Origin: Herbaspirillum sp. WKF16
GTDB taxonomy: Bacteria; Pseudomonadota; Gammaproteobacteria; Burkholderiales; Burkholderiaceae_D
NCBI RefSeq assembly: GCF_028993615.1
Contig: NZ_CP118632.1
Coordinates: forward strand, 4,216,001 to 4,280,000
DNA length: 64,000 bases
Reading direction: 5' to 3'
Shown one piece after another: positions 51,488-60,140 of the stretch (its first letter is position 1; each line of letters opens with the position of its first letter). The position numbers and the translations under genes were made by a program. The notes beneath the pieces are model-generated. The model saw only the letters and a list, made by a program, of their open reading frames with translations. It was not told where the DNA came from and did no database searches.

Positions 51488-52933
51488 ATGACCATTCACT
51501 CATCCCCCGCAGACAGCGGCTACCTGTCCGGCGCCGACGACGCGCGCCTGACCAATGCAGACCTCGCGCCCTTGAAGCAGCAGACCTGGGGCGCCTACAA
51601 CATCTTCGCCTTCTGGATGTCCGACGTGCACAGCGTGGGCGGCTACGTGTTCGCAGGCAGCCTGTTCGCGCTCGGCCTGACCAGCTGGCAGGTGCTGATC
51701 TCGCTGCTGGCCGGCATCACCATCGTCTACTTCCTGTGCAACCTGGTGGCGCGCCCGAGCCAGGCGCACGGCGTACCCTATCCGGTGATGAGCCGGCTCT
51801 CCTTCGGCGTGCTGGGCGCCAACCTGCCGGCCATGATCCGCGGCATCATCGCGGTGGCCTGGTACGGCGTGCAGACCTACCTGGCCTCGGCCGCCTTCGT
51901 GGTGGTGGTGCTGAAGTTCTTCCCTGCGCTGGCGCCCTGGGCCGACGTCCACGTGCATGGCTTCGCCGGCCTCTCCACGGTCGGCTGGGCCGCCTTCCTG
52001 GTGCTGTGGCTGCTGCAGGCGGTGGTGTTCTGGAACGGCATGGAGACCATCAAGAAATTCATCGACTTCGCCGGGCCGGCAGTCTACGTCGTCATGTTCG
52101 CGCTGGCGGGATGGATGGTGTGGAAGGCCGGCTGGCAGAACGTCGGCCTGAACCTGGGCGAGATCAAGTACAGCGGCTGGGCCGCGGTGTCGGTGATGAT
52201 CACGGCGATCTCGCTGGTGGTCTCCTACTTCGCCGGGCCGATGCTCAACTTCGGCGACTTCTCGCGCTATTGCCACAGCTTCTCCGACGTCAAGCGCGGC
52301 AACTTCTGGGGCCTGCCGGTCAACTTCCTGGCCTTCTCCATCGTCACGGTGATCACCACCTCGGCCACCATCCCGCTGTTCGGCGAGCTGCTGACCGACC
52401 CGGTGGAAACCGTGGCGCGCATCGACAACACTACCGCCGTGGTGCTGGGCGCGCTGACCTTCCTGGTGGCCACGGTAGGCATCAACATCGTCGCCAACTT
52501 CGTCTCGGCCGCGTTCGACTTCTCCAACATCGCCCCCAGCCGCATCAGCTGGCGCGTCGGCGGCCTGATCGCCACCACCGCCTCGATCTTCATCACGCCC
52601 TGGAACCTGTTCAACAGCCCGGAAGTGATCCACTACACGCTGGACGTGCTGGGCGGCTGCATGGGCCCGCTTTACGGCATACTGGTGGCCGATTACTACC
52701 TGGTGAAGAAACGCCAGGTGGTCTTGGGCGACCTGTACTCGATGCGGCGCGACGGCGCCTACTGGTACCAGGGCGGCGTCAACCGCGCGGCGGTGGCGGC
52801 CATGGGCATCGGCGCGGTAATCAGCGTAGCCTGCGTGATGCTGCCGCAGCTGCGCGCGGCGGCCAACTTCTCATGGTTCATCGGCGCCGCGCTGGGCCTG
52901 CTGAGCTACCTGGCGCTGGCCCGCAGGCGCTGA
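51488..52933 (+). CDS. NCS1-family nucleobase/allantoin permease
   Basis: A 481-residue permease with twelve helices. The N-terminus NADLAPLKQQTWGAYNIFAFWMSDVHSVGGY is the NCS1 signature, with the substrate-site Trp and Asn. GVQTYLASAAF and NFGDFSRYCHSF follow, the latter typical of the allantoin, uracil and hydantoin branch. Linkage to the allantoinase gene 45 bp downstream favours allantoin or a purine base as cargo. ATG at 51488 follows GGAG. Confidence 0.88.
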   Translation: MTIHSSPADSGYLSGADDARLTNADLAPLKQQTWGAYNIFAFWMSDVHSVGGYVFAGSLFALGLTSWQVLISLLAGITIVYFLCNLVARPSQAHGVPYPVMSRLSFGVLGANLPAMIRGIIAVAWYGVQTYLASAAFVVVVLKFFPALAPWADVHVHGFAGLSTVGWAAFLVLWLLQAVVFWNGMETIKKFIDFAGPAVYVVMFALAGWMVWKAGWQNVGLNLGEIKYSGWAAVSVMITAISLVVSYFAGPMLNFGDFSRYCHSFSDVKRGNFWGLPVNFLAFSIVTVITTSATIPLFGELLTDPVETVARIDNTTAVVLGALTFLVATVGINIVANFVSAAFDFSNIAPSRISWRVGGLIATTASIFITPWNLFNSPEVIHYTLDVLGGCMGPLYGILVADYYLVKKRQVVLGDLYSMRRDGAYWYQGGVNRAAVAAMGIGAVISVACVMLPQLRAAANFSWFIGAALGLLSYLALARRR

Positions 52934-52978
52934 AGCGGCAAGTTTTCCTTTCACTCATTTGCATCCGAACACCTGACC

Positions 52979-53911
52979 ATGTCTTCGCAACAAGATTACC
53001 CCCGCGACCTCGCCGGCTACGGCCGCAACCCGCCGCACGCGCAATGGCCCGGCCAGGCGCGCGTGGCGCTGCAATTCGTCCTGAACTACGAGGAAGGCGG
53101 CGAGAACTGCGTGCTGCACGGCGACCCGGCCTCGGAGCAGTTCCTCTCCGAGATCGTCGGCGCGGCGGCCTATCCGGCGCGTCACATGTCGATGGAATCC
53201 ATCTACGAATACGGCTCGCGCGCAGGCGTCTGGCGCATCCTGCGCGAGTTCGAGAAGCGCGGCCTGCCGCTCACCGTATTCGGCGTGGCCATGGCCATGC
53301 AGCGCTCGCCGGACGTAACCCGGGCCTTCCTCGAGCTGGGCCATGAGATCGCCTGCCACGGCCTGCGCTGGATCCACTACCAGGGCATGGACATCGAGAC
53401 CGAGCGCGAGCACATGCGCCAGGCGGTGCAGATCTTCCGCGAGTTGACCGGCAGCGCCCCGCTGGGCTGGTACACCGGCCGCGACTCGCCCAACACGCGA
53501 CGCCTGGTGGTGGAACACGGCGGCTTCGCCTACGACTCCGACTACTACGGCGACGACCTGCCGTTCTGGACCGAAGTGCAAGGCGGCGACGGCGCAAGCT
53601 CGCCGCACCTGGTGGTGCCCTATACCCTGGACACCAACGACATGCGCTTCGCCACGCCGCAGGGCTTCAACACCGCCGAGCACTTCTACCAGTACCTGAA
53701 GGACAGCTTCGACGTGCTGTACGAGGAAGGCGAGGAGTCACCCAAGATGCTGTCGATCGGCATGCACTGCCGCCTGCTCGGACGCCCCGGCCGCTTCCGC
53801 GCCCTGCAGCGCTTCCTCGACTACGTGCAGTCGCACGAACGGGTGTGGATCTGCCGGCGCATCGACATCGCGGAGCATTGGAAGAAGGTGCATCCGTATC
53901 GGGCGGGCTGA
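52979..53911 (+). CDS. puuE: Allantoinase PuuE (polysaccharide deacetylase fold)
   Basis: A 310-residue cofactor-light allantoinase that opens allantoin to allantoate. It has the PuuE hallmarks YPRDLAGYGRNPPHAQWPG and ALQFVLNYEEGGENCVLHGD at the N-terminus. EYGSRAGVWRILREF, GHEIACHGLRWIHY (polysaccharide-deacetylase-type His region) and GWYTGRDSPNTRRL follow. It lies in an apparent transcription unit with the NCS1 permease and ends at a strong terminator. Length is standard for the family. Confidence 0.94.
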   Translation: MSSQQDYPRDLAGYGRNPPHAQWPGQARVALQFVLNYEEGGENCVLHGDPASEQFLSEIVGAAAYPARHMSMESIYEYGSRAGVWRILREFEKRGLPLTVFGVAMAMQRSPDVTRAFLELGHEIACHGLRWIHYQGMDIETEREHMRQAVQIFRELTGSAPLGWYTGRDSPNTRRLVVEHGGFAYDSDYYGDDLPFWTEVQGGDGASSPHLVVPYTLDTNDMRFATPQGFNTAEHFYQYLKDSFDVLYEEGEESPKMLSIGMHCRLLGRPGRFRALQRFLDYVQSHERVWICRRIDIAEHWKKVHPYRAG

Positions 53912-53921
53912 ATGGCCCCGA

Positions 53922-53957
53922 GATAAAAAACGCCGGCCTGCGCCGGCGTTTTTTATC
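53922..53957. terminator. Terminator after puuE
   Basis: GATAAAAAACGCCGGC pairs with GCCGGCGTTTTTTATC around a CTGC loop; the A6 and T6 parts lie inside the stem. It can work in both directions. Confidence 0.9.
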
Positions 53958-53983
53958 GGGTCGGGAGATGCGCGCCGAACGAC

Positions 53984-54584
53984 ACTGGGTCCCCGCTTTC
54001 GCGGGGACGACGGATTAATTGAGATAGCGAGCCAAGGAATCGATGCCGCAGGCGAGTCGGAGACAGCGCGATGCCGCAGGCGAGCCGGACACGCTTTCCC
54101 CTTGTGGGCCAGCCGTCTGATCGGCGCAAAAAGTGGATCAGGCCGTCAGTCGGAGCGCAGCGACTCTGACGCCCCCACTTTTTGCGCCGCTCCGACGGGT
54201 ACCCCGAAGGGGCTGGCGCTTAGGGGCCGGTTTCTTTGCTTACTTTCTTTGGCGGGCCAAAGAAAGTAAGCGGCTGCCGGGCCGCCCCCGGCGCTCCGTC
54301 TCGACCGGAGAAAGACAAGACTAAAGCCGGTACATCTGCAGGCAGCAAGACCAGACTACTCAAACAACGACCGCATCCACGCCGACTTCGCTACGCCGCC
54401 AAAGCGGCTACTCAGTCCGAACGGAGTCTGCTGAGGCGCAGCGAACGACGCTGGATCCCCGCCTTCGCGGGGATGACGGAGGAGAGAACTTGTACAACCC
54501 GCGAATGGAATCCCCTCCTGCTTGTTGTTCCTGCGAAAGCAGGAACCCAGTGGCGTTCGTCATGCCTCGACCGCCATTGAACGG
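53984..54584 (+). repeat. Long repeat unit 1 (about 600 bp, with extra insert)
   Basis: First of three related units. It opens with the CCCCGCTTTCGCGGGG hairpin box and holds a long stem-loop (54115-54196; left arm partly diverged) and a perfect 14-bp stem CTTACTTTCTTTGG/CCAAAGAAAGTAAG (54239-54252 with 54257-54270). The box CTTCGCTACGCCGC...ACTCAGTCCGAACGG lies near 54389-54423. About 105 bp of extra sequence with two more hairpin boxes (54450-54555) is found only in this unit. Small open frames inside are not believed to be genes. Confidence 0.85.
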
Positions 54585-55052
54585 CACTGGATCCCCGCCT
54601 TCGCGGGGACGACGGATTAATTGAGATAGCGAGCCAAGGAATCGATGCCGCAGGCGAGTAAGAGACAGCGCGAGGCCGCAGGCGAGCCTGACACGCTTTC
54701 CCCTTGTGGGCCAGCCGTCGGAGCGGCGCAAAAAGTGGATCAGGGCGTCAGTCGGAGCGCAGCGACTCTGACGACCCCACTTTTTGCGCCGCTCCGACGG
54801 GCACCCCGAAGGGGCTGGCACTTAGGGGCCGGTTTCTTTGCTTACTTTCGTTGGCGGGCCAAAGAAAGTGAGCGGCTGCCGGGCCGCCCCCGGCGCGCCC
54901 TTCCGACCGGAGAAAGACAAGACTAAAGCCGGTACATCTGCACGCAGCAAGAGCAGACTACCCAAACAACAACGACGGCACCCACGCTGACTTCGATACG
55001 CCGCCAAAGCGGCTACTCAGCCCGAACGGAGTCCAAGGAGCGCAACGAAAGT
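54585..55052 (+). repeat. Long repeat unit 2 (468 bp)
   Basis: The most regular unit. A perfect 22-bp inverted repeat (54717-54738 with 54777-54798) encloses a smaller dyad GTCAG...CTGAC. The second hairpin (54841-54872) has one mismatch. The CTTCGATACGCCGC box ends the unit. Identity to units 1 and 3 is very high by eye. Confidence 0.87.
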
Positions 55053-55548
55053 CGCTGGATCCCCGCTTTCGCGGGGACGACGGATTAAATGAGATAGTGA
55101 GTCGCCCAAGGGAACCGCCAACGAGCAACAAGCAAGACCAAGCCGCAGGCGAGTAAGAGACAGCGCGAGGCCGCAGGCGAGCCGGACACGCTTTCCCCTT
55201 GTGGGCCAGCCGTCGGAGCGGCGCAAAAAGTGGATCAGGGCGTCAGTCGGAGCGCAGCGACTCTGACGACCCCACTTTTTGCGTCGCACCGGCGGGCACC
55301 CCGAAGGGGCTGGCACTTAGGGGCCGTTTTCTTTGCTTACTTTCTTTGGCGGACCAAAGAAAGTGAGCGGCTGCCGGGCCGCTCCCGGCGCTCCCTCTCG
55401 ACCGGAGAAAGATAAGCCTAAAGCCGGTACATCTGCATGCAGCAAGACCTGACTACCCAAACAACAACGACGGCACCCACGCTGACTTCGATACGCCGCC
55501 AAAGCGGCTACTCAGCCCGAACGGAGTCCAAGGAGCGCAACGAACGGC
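55053..55548 (+). repeat. Long repeat unit 3 (about 496 bp)
   Basis: Same order as unit 2, with a short divergent segment after the first hairpin box (about 55095-55140). The right arm of the long stem-loop (55271-55292) carries several changes relative to unit 2, so this copy is decaying. Confidence 0.85.
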
Positions 55549-55736
55549 GCTGGATCCCCGCCTTCGCGGGGACGACGTATTAATTGAGATAGCGAGCCAA
55601 GGAATCGATGCCGCAGGCGAGTACGCGTTCAAGATACTCAGGCGAATTGTCGCTCCCGCGAAAGCAGGAACCCAGCGGCTTTCATCGCGCATCGACGGCC
55701 TTGAACGGCCCGGCAACAGCGGCTCAATCCCGCCAC
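55549..55736 (+). repeat. Partial repeat unit 4 and junction to puuD
   Basis: Holds the opening hairpin box and the following GAGATAGCGAGCCAAGGAATCG segment to about 55622, then leaves the repeat. One inverted hairpin box lies at about 55652-55676. puuD ends directly after. Confidence 0.75.
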
Positions 55737-57002
55737 TCAATTGGCATCCGCCCCCGCCTCAAACCACTTGCCGATGATCGCCCGCTCCTCATCGGTGATG
55801 TTGGTCATGTTCCCCAGAGGCATGGACTTCTGCACCACCGCCTGCTGGTAGATCTGCTGCGCATGCAGGGCAATATTGTCCTTGCTGTCCAGCAGCACGC
55901 CCTTGCCCGGCACCGGCATCAGCGTCGGCTTGGCCGAATGGCACTGGATGCAGCGCGCCTCGATCACCTGCTGCACCCGGACAAATCCGCCGGCCGCCGC
56001 AGCGGCGGGCGCGGGCCCGTCGACGGCGGCGGCCTCGGGTTGCGGCTGCGAGGGATGATGCAATGCCGCCGGCGCCGGCTTGGCCCGCATCATCGGGCTC
56101 AAGCCGATCGCCACCGCCAGCAGCAAGACGATCGCCACACCCGGATACCACCAGTTGGTCACGCCCTTGTGGCGCAGCACGAAGAACTGCCGCACCAGCG
56201 CGCCGGCGGCCATGATCATCAGCAGCACCACCCAGTTGTGCGGCGCGCTGTAGGTCATGCTGTAGTGATTGGACAGCATCGCGAACAGCACCGGCAGCGT
56301 GAAATAGGTGTTGTGCACGCTGCGCTGCTTGCCGCGCTTGCCGTGGATGGGATCGGGCGCCTGGCCGGCGCGCATCGACGCCACCATCTTGCGCTGGCCG
56401 GGAATGATCCACACCAGCACGTTGGCGCTCATGATGGTGGCCAGCGAGGCGCCGCTGATCAGGAAGGCCGCGCGTCCCGAGAACAGGTGGCAGGCCGCCC
56501 ACACCGACACCACCACCTGCAGCCCGACCAGGATGTTGACCAGGCGGTCGGCATTGGGCCGGTCGCCCATGTGACTGCAGATGGCGTCGTAGATCAGCCA
56601 GTTGAAGACCAGGAAGGCGATCGCGGTGCCGCCGGCCATCGAGGCCGACATGTCGAACACGTTGCGGTCGACCAGGAACACGTTGGCGTTGAACAGGTAC
56701 AGCAGCGAGAACAGCGCGAAGCCCGAGAGCCAGGTGCTGTACGACTCCCAGTAGAACCAGTGCAGGTGCTCGGGCAGCTGCTTGGGCGCCAGCAGGTATT
56801 TCTGCGGATTGTAGAAGCCGCCGCCGTGCACCGCCCACAGCTCCCCGCCCACGCCCTTCTCCCTGAGCTCGGGGTCGGTGGGCTGGACCAGGCTGTTGTC
56901 CAGCCAGACGAAATAGAAGGAAGAACCGATCCACGCGATCGCCGTGATGACGTGCACCCAGCGCAGCAGCAGATTGAGCCAGTCGAGAATATAGGCTTCC
57001 AT
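55737..57002 (-). CDS. puuD: Membrane urate oxidase PuuD with C-terminal cytochrome c domain
   Basis: A 421-residue protein that oxidises urate at the inner membrane and passes electrons to the respiratory chain. Eight membrane helices lie in the N-terminal urate hydroxylase domain (DUF989; 10-310), which opens with LLLRWVHVITAIAWIGSSFYFVWLD and has conserved His residues. A Pro/Ala-rich linker (305-338) leads to a cytochrome c domain with the haem motif CIQCH (351-355) and a later Met in KSMPLGNMTN. It is read away from the porin/ABC genes and toward the repeat cluster. Confidence 0.95.
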   Translation of the reverse strand: MEAYILDWLNLLLRWVHVITAIAWIGSSFYFVWLDNSLVQPTDPELREKGVGGELWAVHGGGFYNPQKYLLAPKQLPEHLHWFYWESYSTWLSGFALFSLLYLFNANVFLVDRNVFDMSASMAGGTAIAFLVFNWLIYDAICSHMGDRPNADRLVNILVGLQVVVSVWAACHLFSGRAAFLISGASLATIMSANVLVWIIPGQRKMVASMRAGQAPDPIHGKRGKQRSVHNTYFTLPVLFAMLSNHYSMTYSAPHNWVVLLMIMAAGALVRQFFVLRHKGVTNWWYPGVAIVLLLAVAIGLSPMMRAKPAPAALHHPSQPQPEAAAVDGPAPAAAAAGGFVRVQQVIEARCIQCHSAKPTLMPVPGKGVLLDSKDNIALHAQQIYQQAVVQKSMPLGNMTNITDEERAIIGKWFEAGADAN

Positions 57003-57350
57003 GATCGAGTCGTTTCCTCTTTGTTGTTGGTTGACGCAGCCGGTCGCGCCTCGCCGACGGTTCTAGCATAAATGGTGCCGGGTGCGGATGCCATGCCTGC
57101 CGCGCCGCGCGGTTACGTCATCCGGATCGTTTTTACAAGCGATTGGCCACAATATCCCAAAGTCCTGTCAACAATATCTGCCAACGCTGATAACCGACAG
57201 TTCGCTACGCGCATATTCCAACACCCAGCATTGGCGCGGCTGTTCGGCGCACGACCGCGCCCGCGGCCGGATACGGCAGCCTTCGTTTTTAGTGCAGCGC
57301 GTCAAATTCGGTGCGACCTAAGCACCAAGTTGTTGCAAATGGATTAAATC

Positions 57351-57362
57351 ATTGTCGACAAA
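57351..57362. promoter_or_regulatory. Operator-like ATTGTCGACAAA
   Basis: One mismatch from the perfect palindrome at 50486-50497. It sits midway between puuD and the porin gene, so it could affect either. Candidate site of the GntR protein encoded at 50557. Confidence 0.5.
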
Positions 57363-57524
57363 ATGATCTCCCGTTGGCGACCGTACCCGCCCGCGTTTGC
57401 CGATCGGCGGCACGCGCGCGCCTGCGGCGTGCCGCATGCCGCGCCCCGGCGGCCGCGCCGGCCGGGCATCTTTACATCCCGCGCGGGAATGCCGCCGCAA
57501 GTCGCGCCGGCATTGGCGATCGCA

Positions 57525-57541
57525 TTGGCACGATACCTGCT
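57525..57541 (+). promoter_or_regulatory. Sigma-54-like promoter upstream of the porin gene
   Basis: TTGGCACGATACCTGCT fits the -24/-12 consensus with one change (CTGC for TTGC). GG (57527-57528) and GC (57539-57540) have the required 10-bp spacing. The porin ATG is 127 bp downstream. Confidence 0.65.
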
Positions 57542-57668
57542 AAACGTCGGTTCTGAATCGGTAGCGACGGACGCGACGGGAGAGCGGCAACACCGTCCGA
57601 CGCTGCGGTGGAGATGTGAACAGGCCGGGCAATTCCGTCCGGCGTCTTTTTTGAAACAGGGGAGCGTA

Positions 57669-58751
57669 ATGAAGAAAACTCGTTTGGCATTGGCATTGGC
57701 ATCCTGCCTCGTGGCGGGCAGCGCGATGGCGCAATCGTCCGTCACCGTGAGCGGCCTGGTCGACGCCTTCGCCGGCAGCATGAAGAACAGCGGCGACACC
57801 GGCAGCAAGGCATCGGTCGGCTCCGGCGGCCTGACCACCTCTTGGATCGGCTTCAAGGGCACGGAAGACCTGGGCGGCGGCCTGAAGGCCGAATTCAACC
57901 TGACCTCTTTCTTCCAGACCGACACCGGCGCCACCGGCCGCTTCTCGGGCGACAACCTGTTCTCGCGCGACGCCAACATCGCCCTGGCCGGCAGCTACGG
58001 CCGCGTGATGCTGGGCCGCGGCCTGGCCCCGAGCTTCCTGCCGACCGTGCTGTTCAACCCGTTCGGCGACTCCTTCACGTTCTCGCCGCTGGTGCTGCAT
58101 GTCTACACGCCTTCGGGCAACTTCGGCGCGCGCACCTGGACCCAGGCCAACGCGGCCGACAGCGGCTGGAGCAACGAAATCATCTACACCACGCCCAAGT
58201 TCGGCGGCCTGCAGGCCAACCTGCACTACCAGCTGGGTGAAGTCGCCGGCCAGACCGGCAAGAAGAACATCGGCGTGAACGCGCTGTACTTCAACGGCGG
58301 CCTGGCCCTGACCGGCCTGTACTTCGATGCCCAGGCCAGCAACCCCAATTCGGGCGCCGCCATCATCGACGCCACCGCGCCCTTCTCCTCGATCACCCGC
58401 CAGAAGACCTGGATGGCCGGCGCCACCTATGACTTCAAGGTGGTCAAGCTCTACGGCACCTTCCAGACCAGCAAGGACACCACCGCCGGCAATCCGCAAG
58501 CCAAGGACAAGGTGTACAGCGTGGGCCTGTCGGCGCCGGTGGGCAACGGCTCCATCCTGGCCGGGTTCGCCCGCACCAAGCGCACCGGCGACCTGCTGGC
58601 CGGCGGCGACGTCGCGCGCAACACCACCTCGGTCGGCTACGACTACTTCATGTCCAAGCGCACCGACCTGTACGCGATCGTCATGAACGACAAGATCTCC
58701 AACAAGAACACCGGAGTCTCGTTCGGCCTGGGCATGCGCCATCGCTTCTGA
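57669..58751 (+). CDS. Gram-negative trimeric porin (OmpC/Omp32-like)
   Basis: A 360-residue outer-membrane porin of the Burkholderiales type. The signal peptide ends GSAMAQ. The mature protein begins SSVTVSGLVDAF, and SWIGFKGTEDLGGGLKAEF is a hallmark strand-turn. It ends FGLGMRHRF with a terminal Phe, as needed for barrel insertion. It lies ahead of the TauABC-type importer and probably gives its substrate passage through the outer membrane. GGGGAG precedes the ATG. Confidence 0.94.
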   Translation: MKKTRLALALASCLVAGSAMAQSSVTVSGLVDAFAGSMKNSGDTGSKASVGSGGLTTSWIGFKGTEDLGGGLKAEFNLTSFFQTDTGATGRFSGDNLFSRDANIALAGSYGRVMLGRGLAPSFLPTVLFNPFGDSFTFSPLVLHVYTPSGNFGARTWTQANAADSGWSNEIIYTTPKFGGLQANLHYQLGEVAGQTGKKNIGVNALYFNGGLALTGLYFDAQASNPNSGAAIIDATAPFSSITRQKTWMAGATYDFKVVKLYGTFQTSKDTTAGNPQAKDKVYSVGLSAPVGNGSILAGFARTKRTGDLLAGGDVARNTTSVGYDYFMSKRTDLYAIVMNDKISNKNTGVSFGLGMRHRF

Positions 58752-58911
58752 TGCGCGCGCAGCATCGGGCGCCCCGGCGACGGATGCGCCCGATGGGAAG
58801 CCCGCGCGGCATTCATGGACGCGCGGCGCTTCCCGGCAATAGCAGCAAATGCAGTACGGTGAACCGGCGACTCCTTCTGGGCCGGCCAGCCGCGTCTTGA
58901 GCCTGTGCTTC
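58752..58911 (+). other. Intergenic region with inverted repeat after the porin
   Basis: A 10-bp stem CATCGGGCGC/GCGCCCGATG (58763-58772 with 58786-58795) with a 13-nt loop lies 11 bp after the porin stop. It has no T-run. It may protect the porin mRNA. Nothing else was recognised up to the large hairpin that follows. Confidence 0.5.
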
Positions 58912-59009
58912 GGTGGAAACCGCAACACCGGAATGCGCGCGAATCGCTCCTCTTGCAGGAGCGTCGGCCTGGCCGGCGTCGCGCGCATTGCGGTTTCCAC
59001 CATCTTTTT
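58912..59009 (+). terminator. Long hairpin with T-run directly before the importer gene
   Basis: GGTGGAAACCGC (58912-58923) pairs with GCGGTTTCCACC (58990-59001), and AATGCGCGCGA (58932-58942) with TCGCGCGCATT (58979-58989). An inner stem CGCTCCT/AGGAGCG (58945-58951 with 58957-58963) branches from the top. AT and a T6 run follow (59004-59009). The ATG of the binding-protein gene is only 27 bp away. It is either the porin terminator or an attenuator in the importer's leader. Confidence 0.7.
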
Positions 59010-59035
59010 TCAATCGCCTTTCGGGAGATTTCCCC

Positions 59036-60070
59036 ATGCGTTCATTCCGTTTCCTCGGCTGCTCGGCGGCGCTGCTGCTCGGCCTGGTATCGGCATCGTC
59101 CTCGTTCGCACAAGAGACCAAGATCAAATTCCAGCTGGACTGGCGCTTCGAAGGCCCGTCCGCGCTGTTCCTGGTGGCCAAGTCCAAGGGTTACTTCGCC
59201 CAGGAAAAACTGGACGTCGCCATCGACGCCGGCAACGGTTCGGGCAATGCCGTCAACCGCGTGGCCTCCGGCACCTATGACATGGGCTTCGCCGACATGG
59301 CCGCGCTCATGGAGTTCGCCGCCAACAATCCCGACGCGCCCTCCAAGCCGGTGGCCGTGATGATGGTCTACAACGACACGCCGGCCGCGGTGTTCTCGCT
59401 GAAGAAATCGGGCATCAGGAAGCCGGCCGACCTGGCCGGCAAGAAACTGGGCGCGCCGGTGTTCGACGCCGGGCGCCGCGCCTATCCGATCTTCGCCAAG
59501 GCCAACGGCCTGGATGCGTCGAAGGCGCAGTGGACCAGCATGGATCCGCCGCTGCGCGAAACCATGCTGGCGCGCGGCGACGTGGACGCCATCACCGGCT
59601 TCTACTTCACCTCGCTGCTGAACCTGAACGCGCGCGGCATCAAGGACGAAGACATCGACGTGATGATGTTCCCGGACTACGGCGTGCGGCTGTACGGCAA
59701 CGCCATCATCGCCTCGGACGCCATGATCAGGCAGAAGCCTGAGGCCATCAAGGGCTTCCTGCGCGCCTTCGCCAAGGCCTCCCGCGACGTCATGGCCAAT
59801 CCCGAGGCCGCCATCAAGGTGCTCAAGGAACGCGACGGCCTGATCGACGAGAAGCTGGAGCTGCGCCGCCTGAAGCTGGCCATCGCCAGCGCGATTGCGA
59901 CGCCGCACGCCAAGTCCGAAGGCTACGGCCAGGTCTTCGCGCCGCGCATGACGCTGATGGCCTCGCAGGTCTCCGACGCCTACGGCACCAAGACCCGCGT
60001 CAACGCCGACAAGATCTGGAACGGCGCCTTCCTGCCGTCCCGGGCCGAGCTGGACGTGTTCCCCAAGTGA
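59036..60070 (+). CDS. NMT1/TauA-family ABC substrate-binding protein
   Basis: A 344-residue periplasmic binding protein of the nitrate/taurine/pyrimidine group (NMT1-like). The signal peptide is cut near SSFAQ. The mature protein has IKFQLDWRFEGPSALFLVAKSKGYFAQEKLDVAID, the family's first lobe. DMGFADMAALMEF and KPADLAGKKLGAPVFDAGRRAYPIF follow. GGGAG precedes the ATG. The porin upstream and purine genes around favour a nitrogen heterocycle as ligand, but this is inference. Confidence 0.9.
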   Translation: MRSFRFLGCSAALLLGLVSASSSFAQETKIKFQLDWRFEGPSALFLVAKSKGYFAQEKLDVAIDAGNGSGNAVNRVASGTYDMGFADMAALMEFAANNPDAPSKPVAVMMVYNDTPAAVFSLKKSGIRKPADLAGKKLGAPVFDAGRRAYPIFAKANGLDASKAQWTSMDPPLRETMLARGDVDAITGFYFTSLLNLNARGIKDEDIDVMMFPDYGVRLYGNAIIASDAMIRQKPEAIKGFLRAFAKASRDVMANPEAAIKVLKERDGLIDEKLELRRLKLAIASAIATPHAKSEGYGQVFAPRMTLMASQVSDAYGTKTRVNADKIWNGAFLPSRAELDVFPK

Positions 60071-60140
60071 CCCATCCCGCGCGGCGGCGCCCGTGGCCCG
60101 CCGCGCGGATCAACAGCAGCAACGCAGAAGAGCGACAACC

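Larger units (their letters stand above)
57003..57668. promoter_or_regulatory. Divergent regulatory region, puuD / porin
   Basis: A 666-bp gap with no supported gene. It contains CTGTCAACAATAT (near 57165), an inverted repeat GGTGC-N7-GCACC (57310-57326), the operator-like ATTGTCGACAAA (57351-57362), and a sigma-54-like promoter (57525-57541). The porin leader is about 115 nt and ends in GGGGAG. Confidence 0.6.

Noticed and set aside
54133..55502. Small open frames of 60-99 codons on both strands in the repeat cluster
   Set aside because: They recur with each repeat unit, lie across the hairpins and have no ribosome sites. They are by-products of the repeat.
53984..55736. CRISPR array
   Set aside because: Units are about 500 bp, not 25-40 bp repeats with unique spacers, and no cas gene is present.
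57310..57326. NtrC site upstream of the porin
   Set aside because: The dyad is GGTGC-N7-GCACC, with arms in the opposite order to the NtrC consensus GCAC-N7-GTGC.
58752..59035. TPP riboswitch before the NMT1-type importer
   Set aside because: The conserved CTGAGA and downstream TPP-pyrophosphate-binding elements are missing. The region is a simple long hairpin with T-run.
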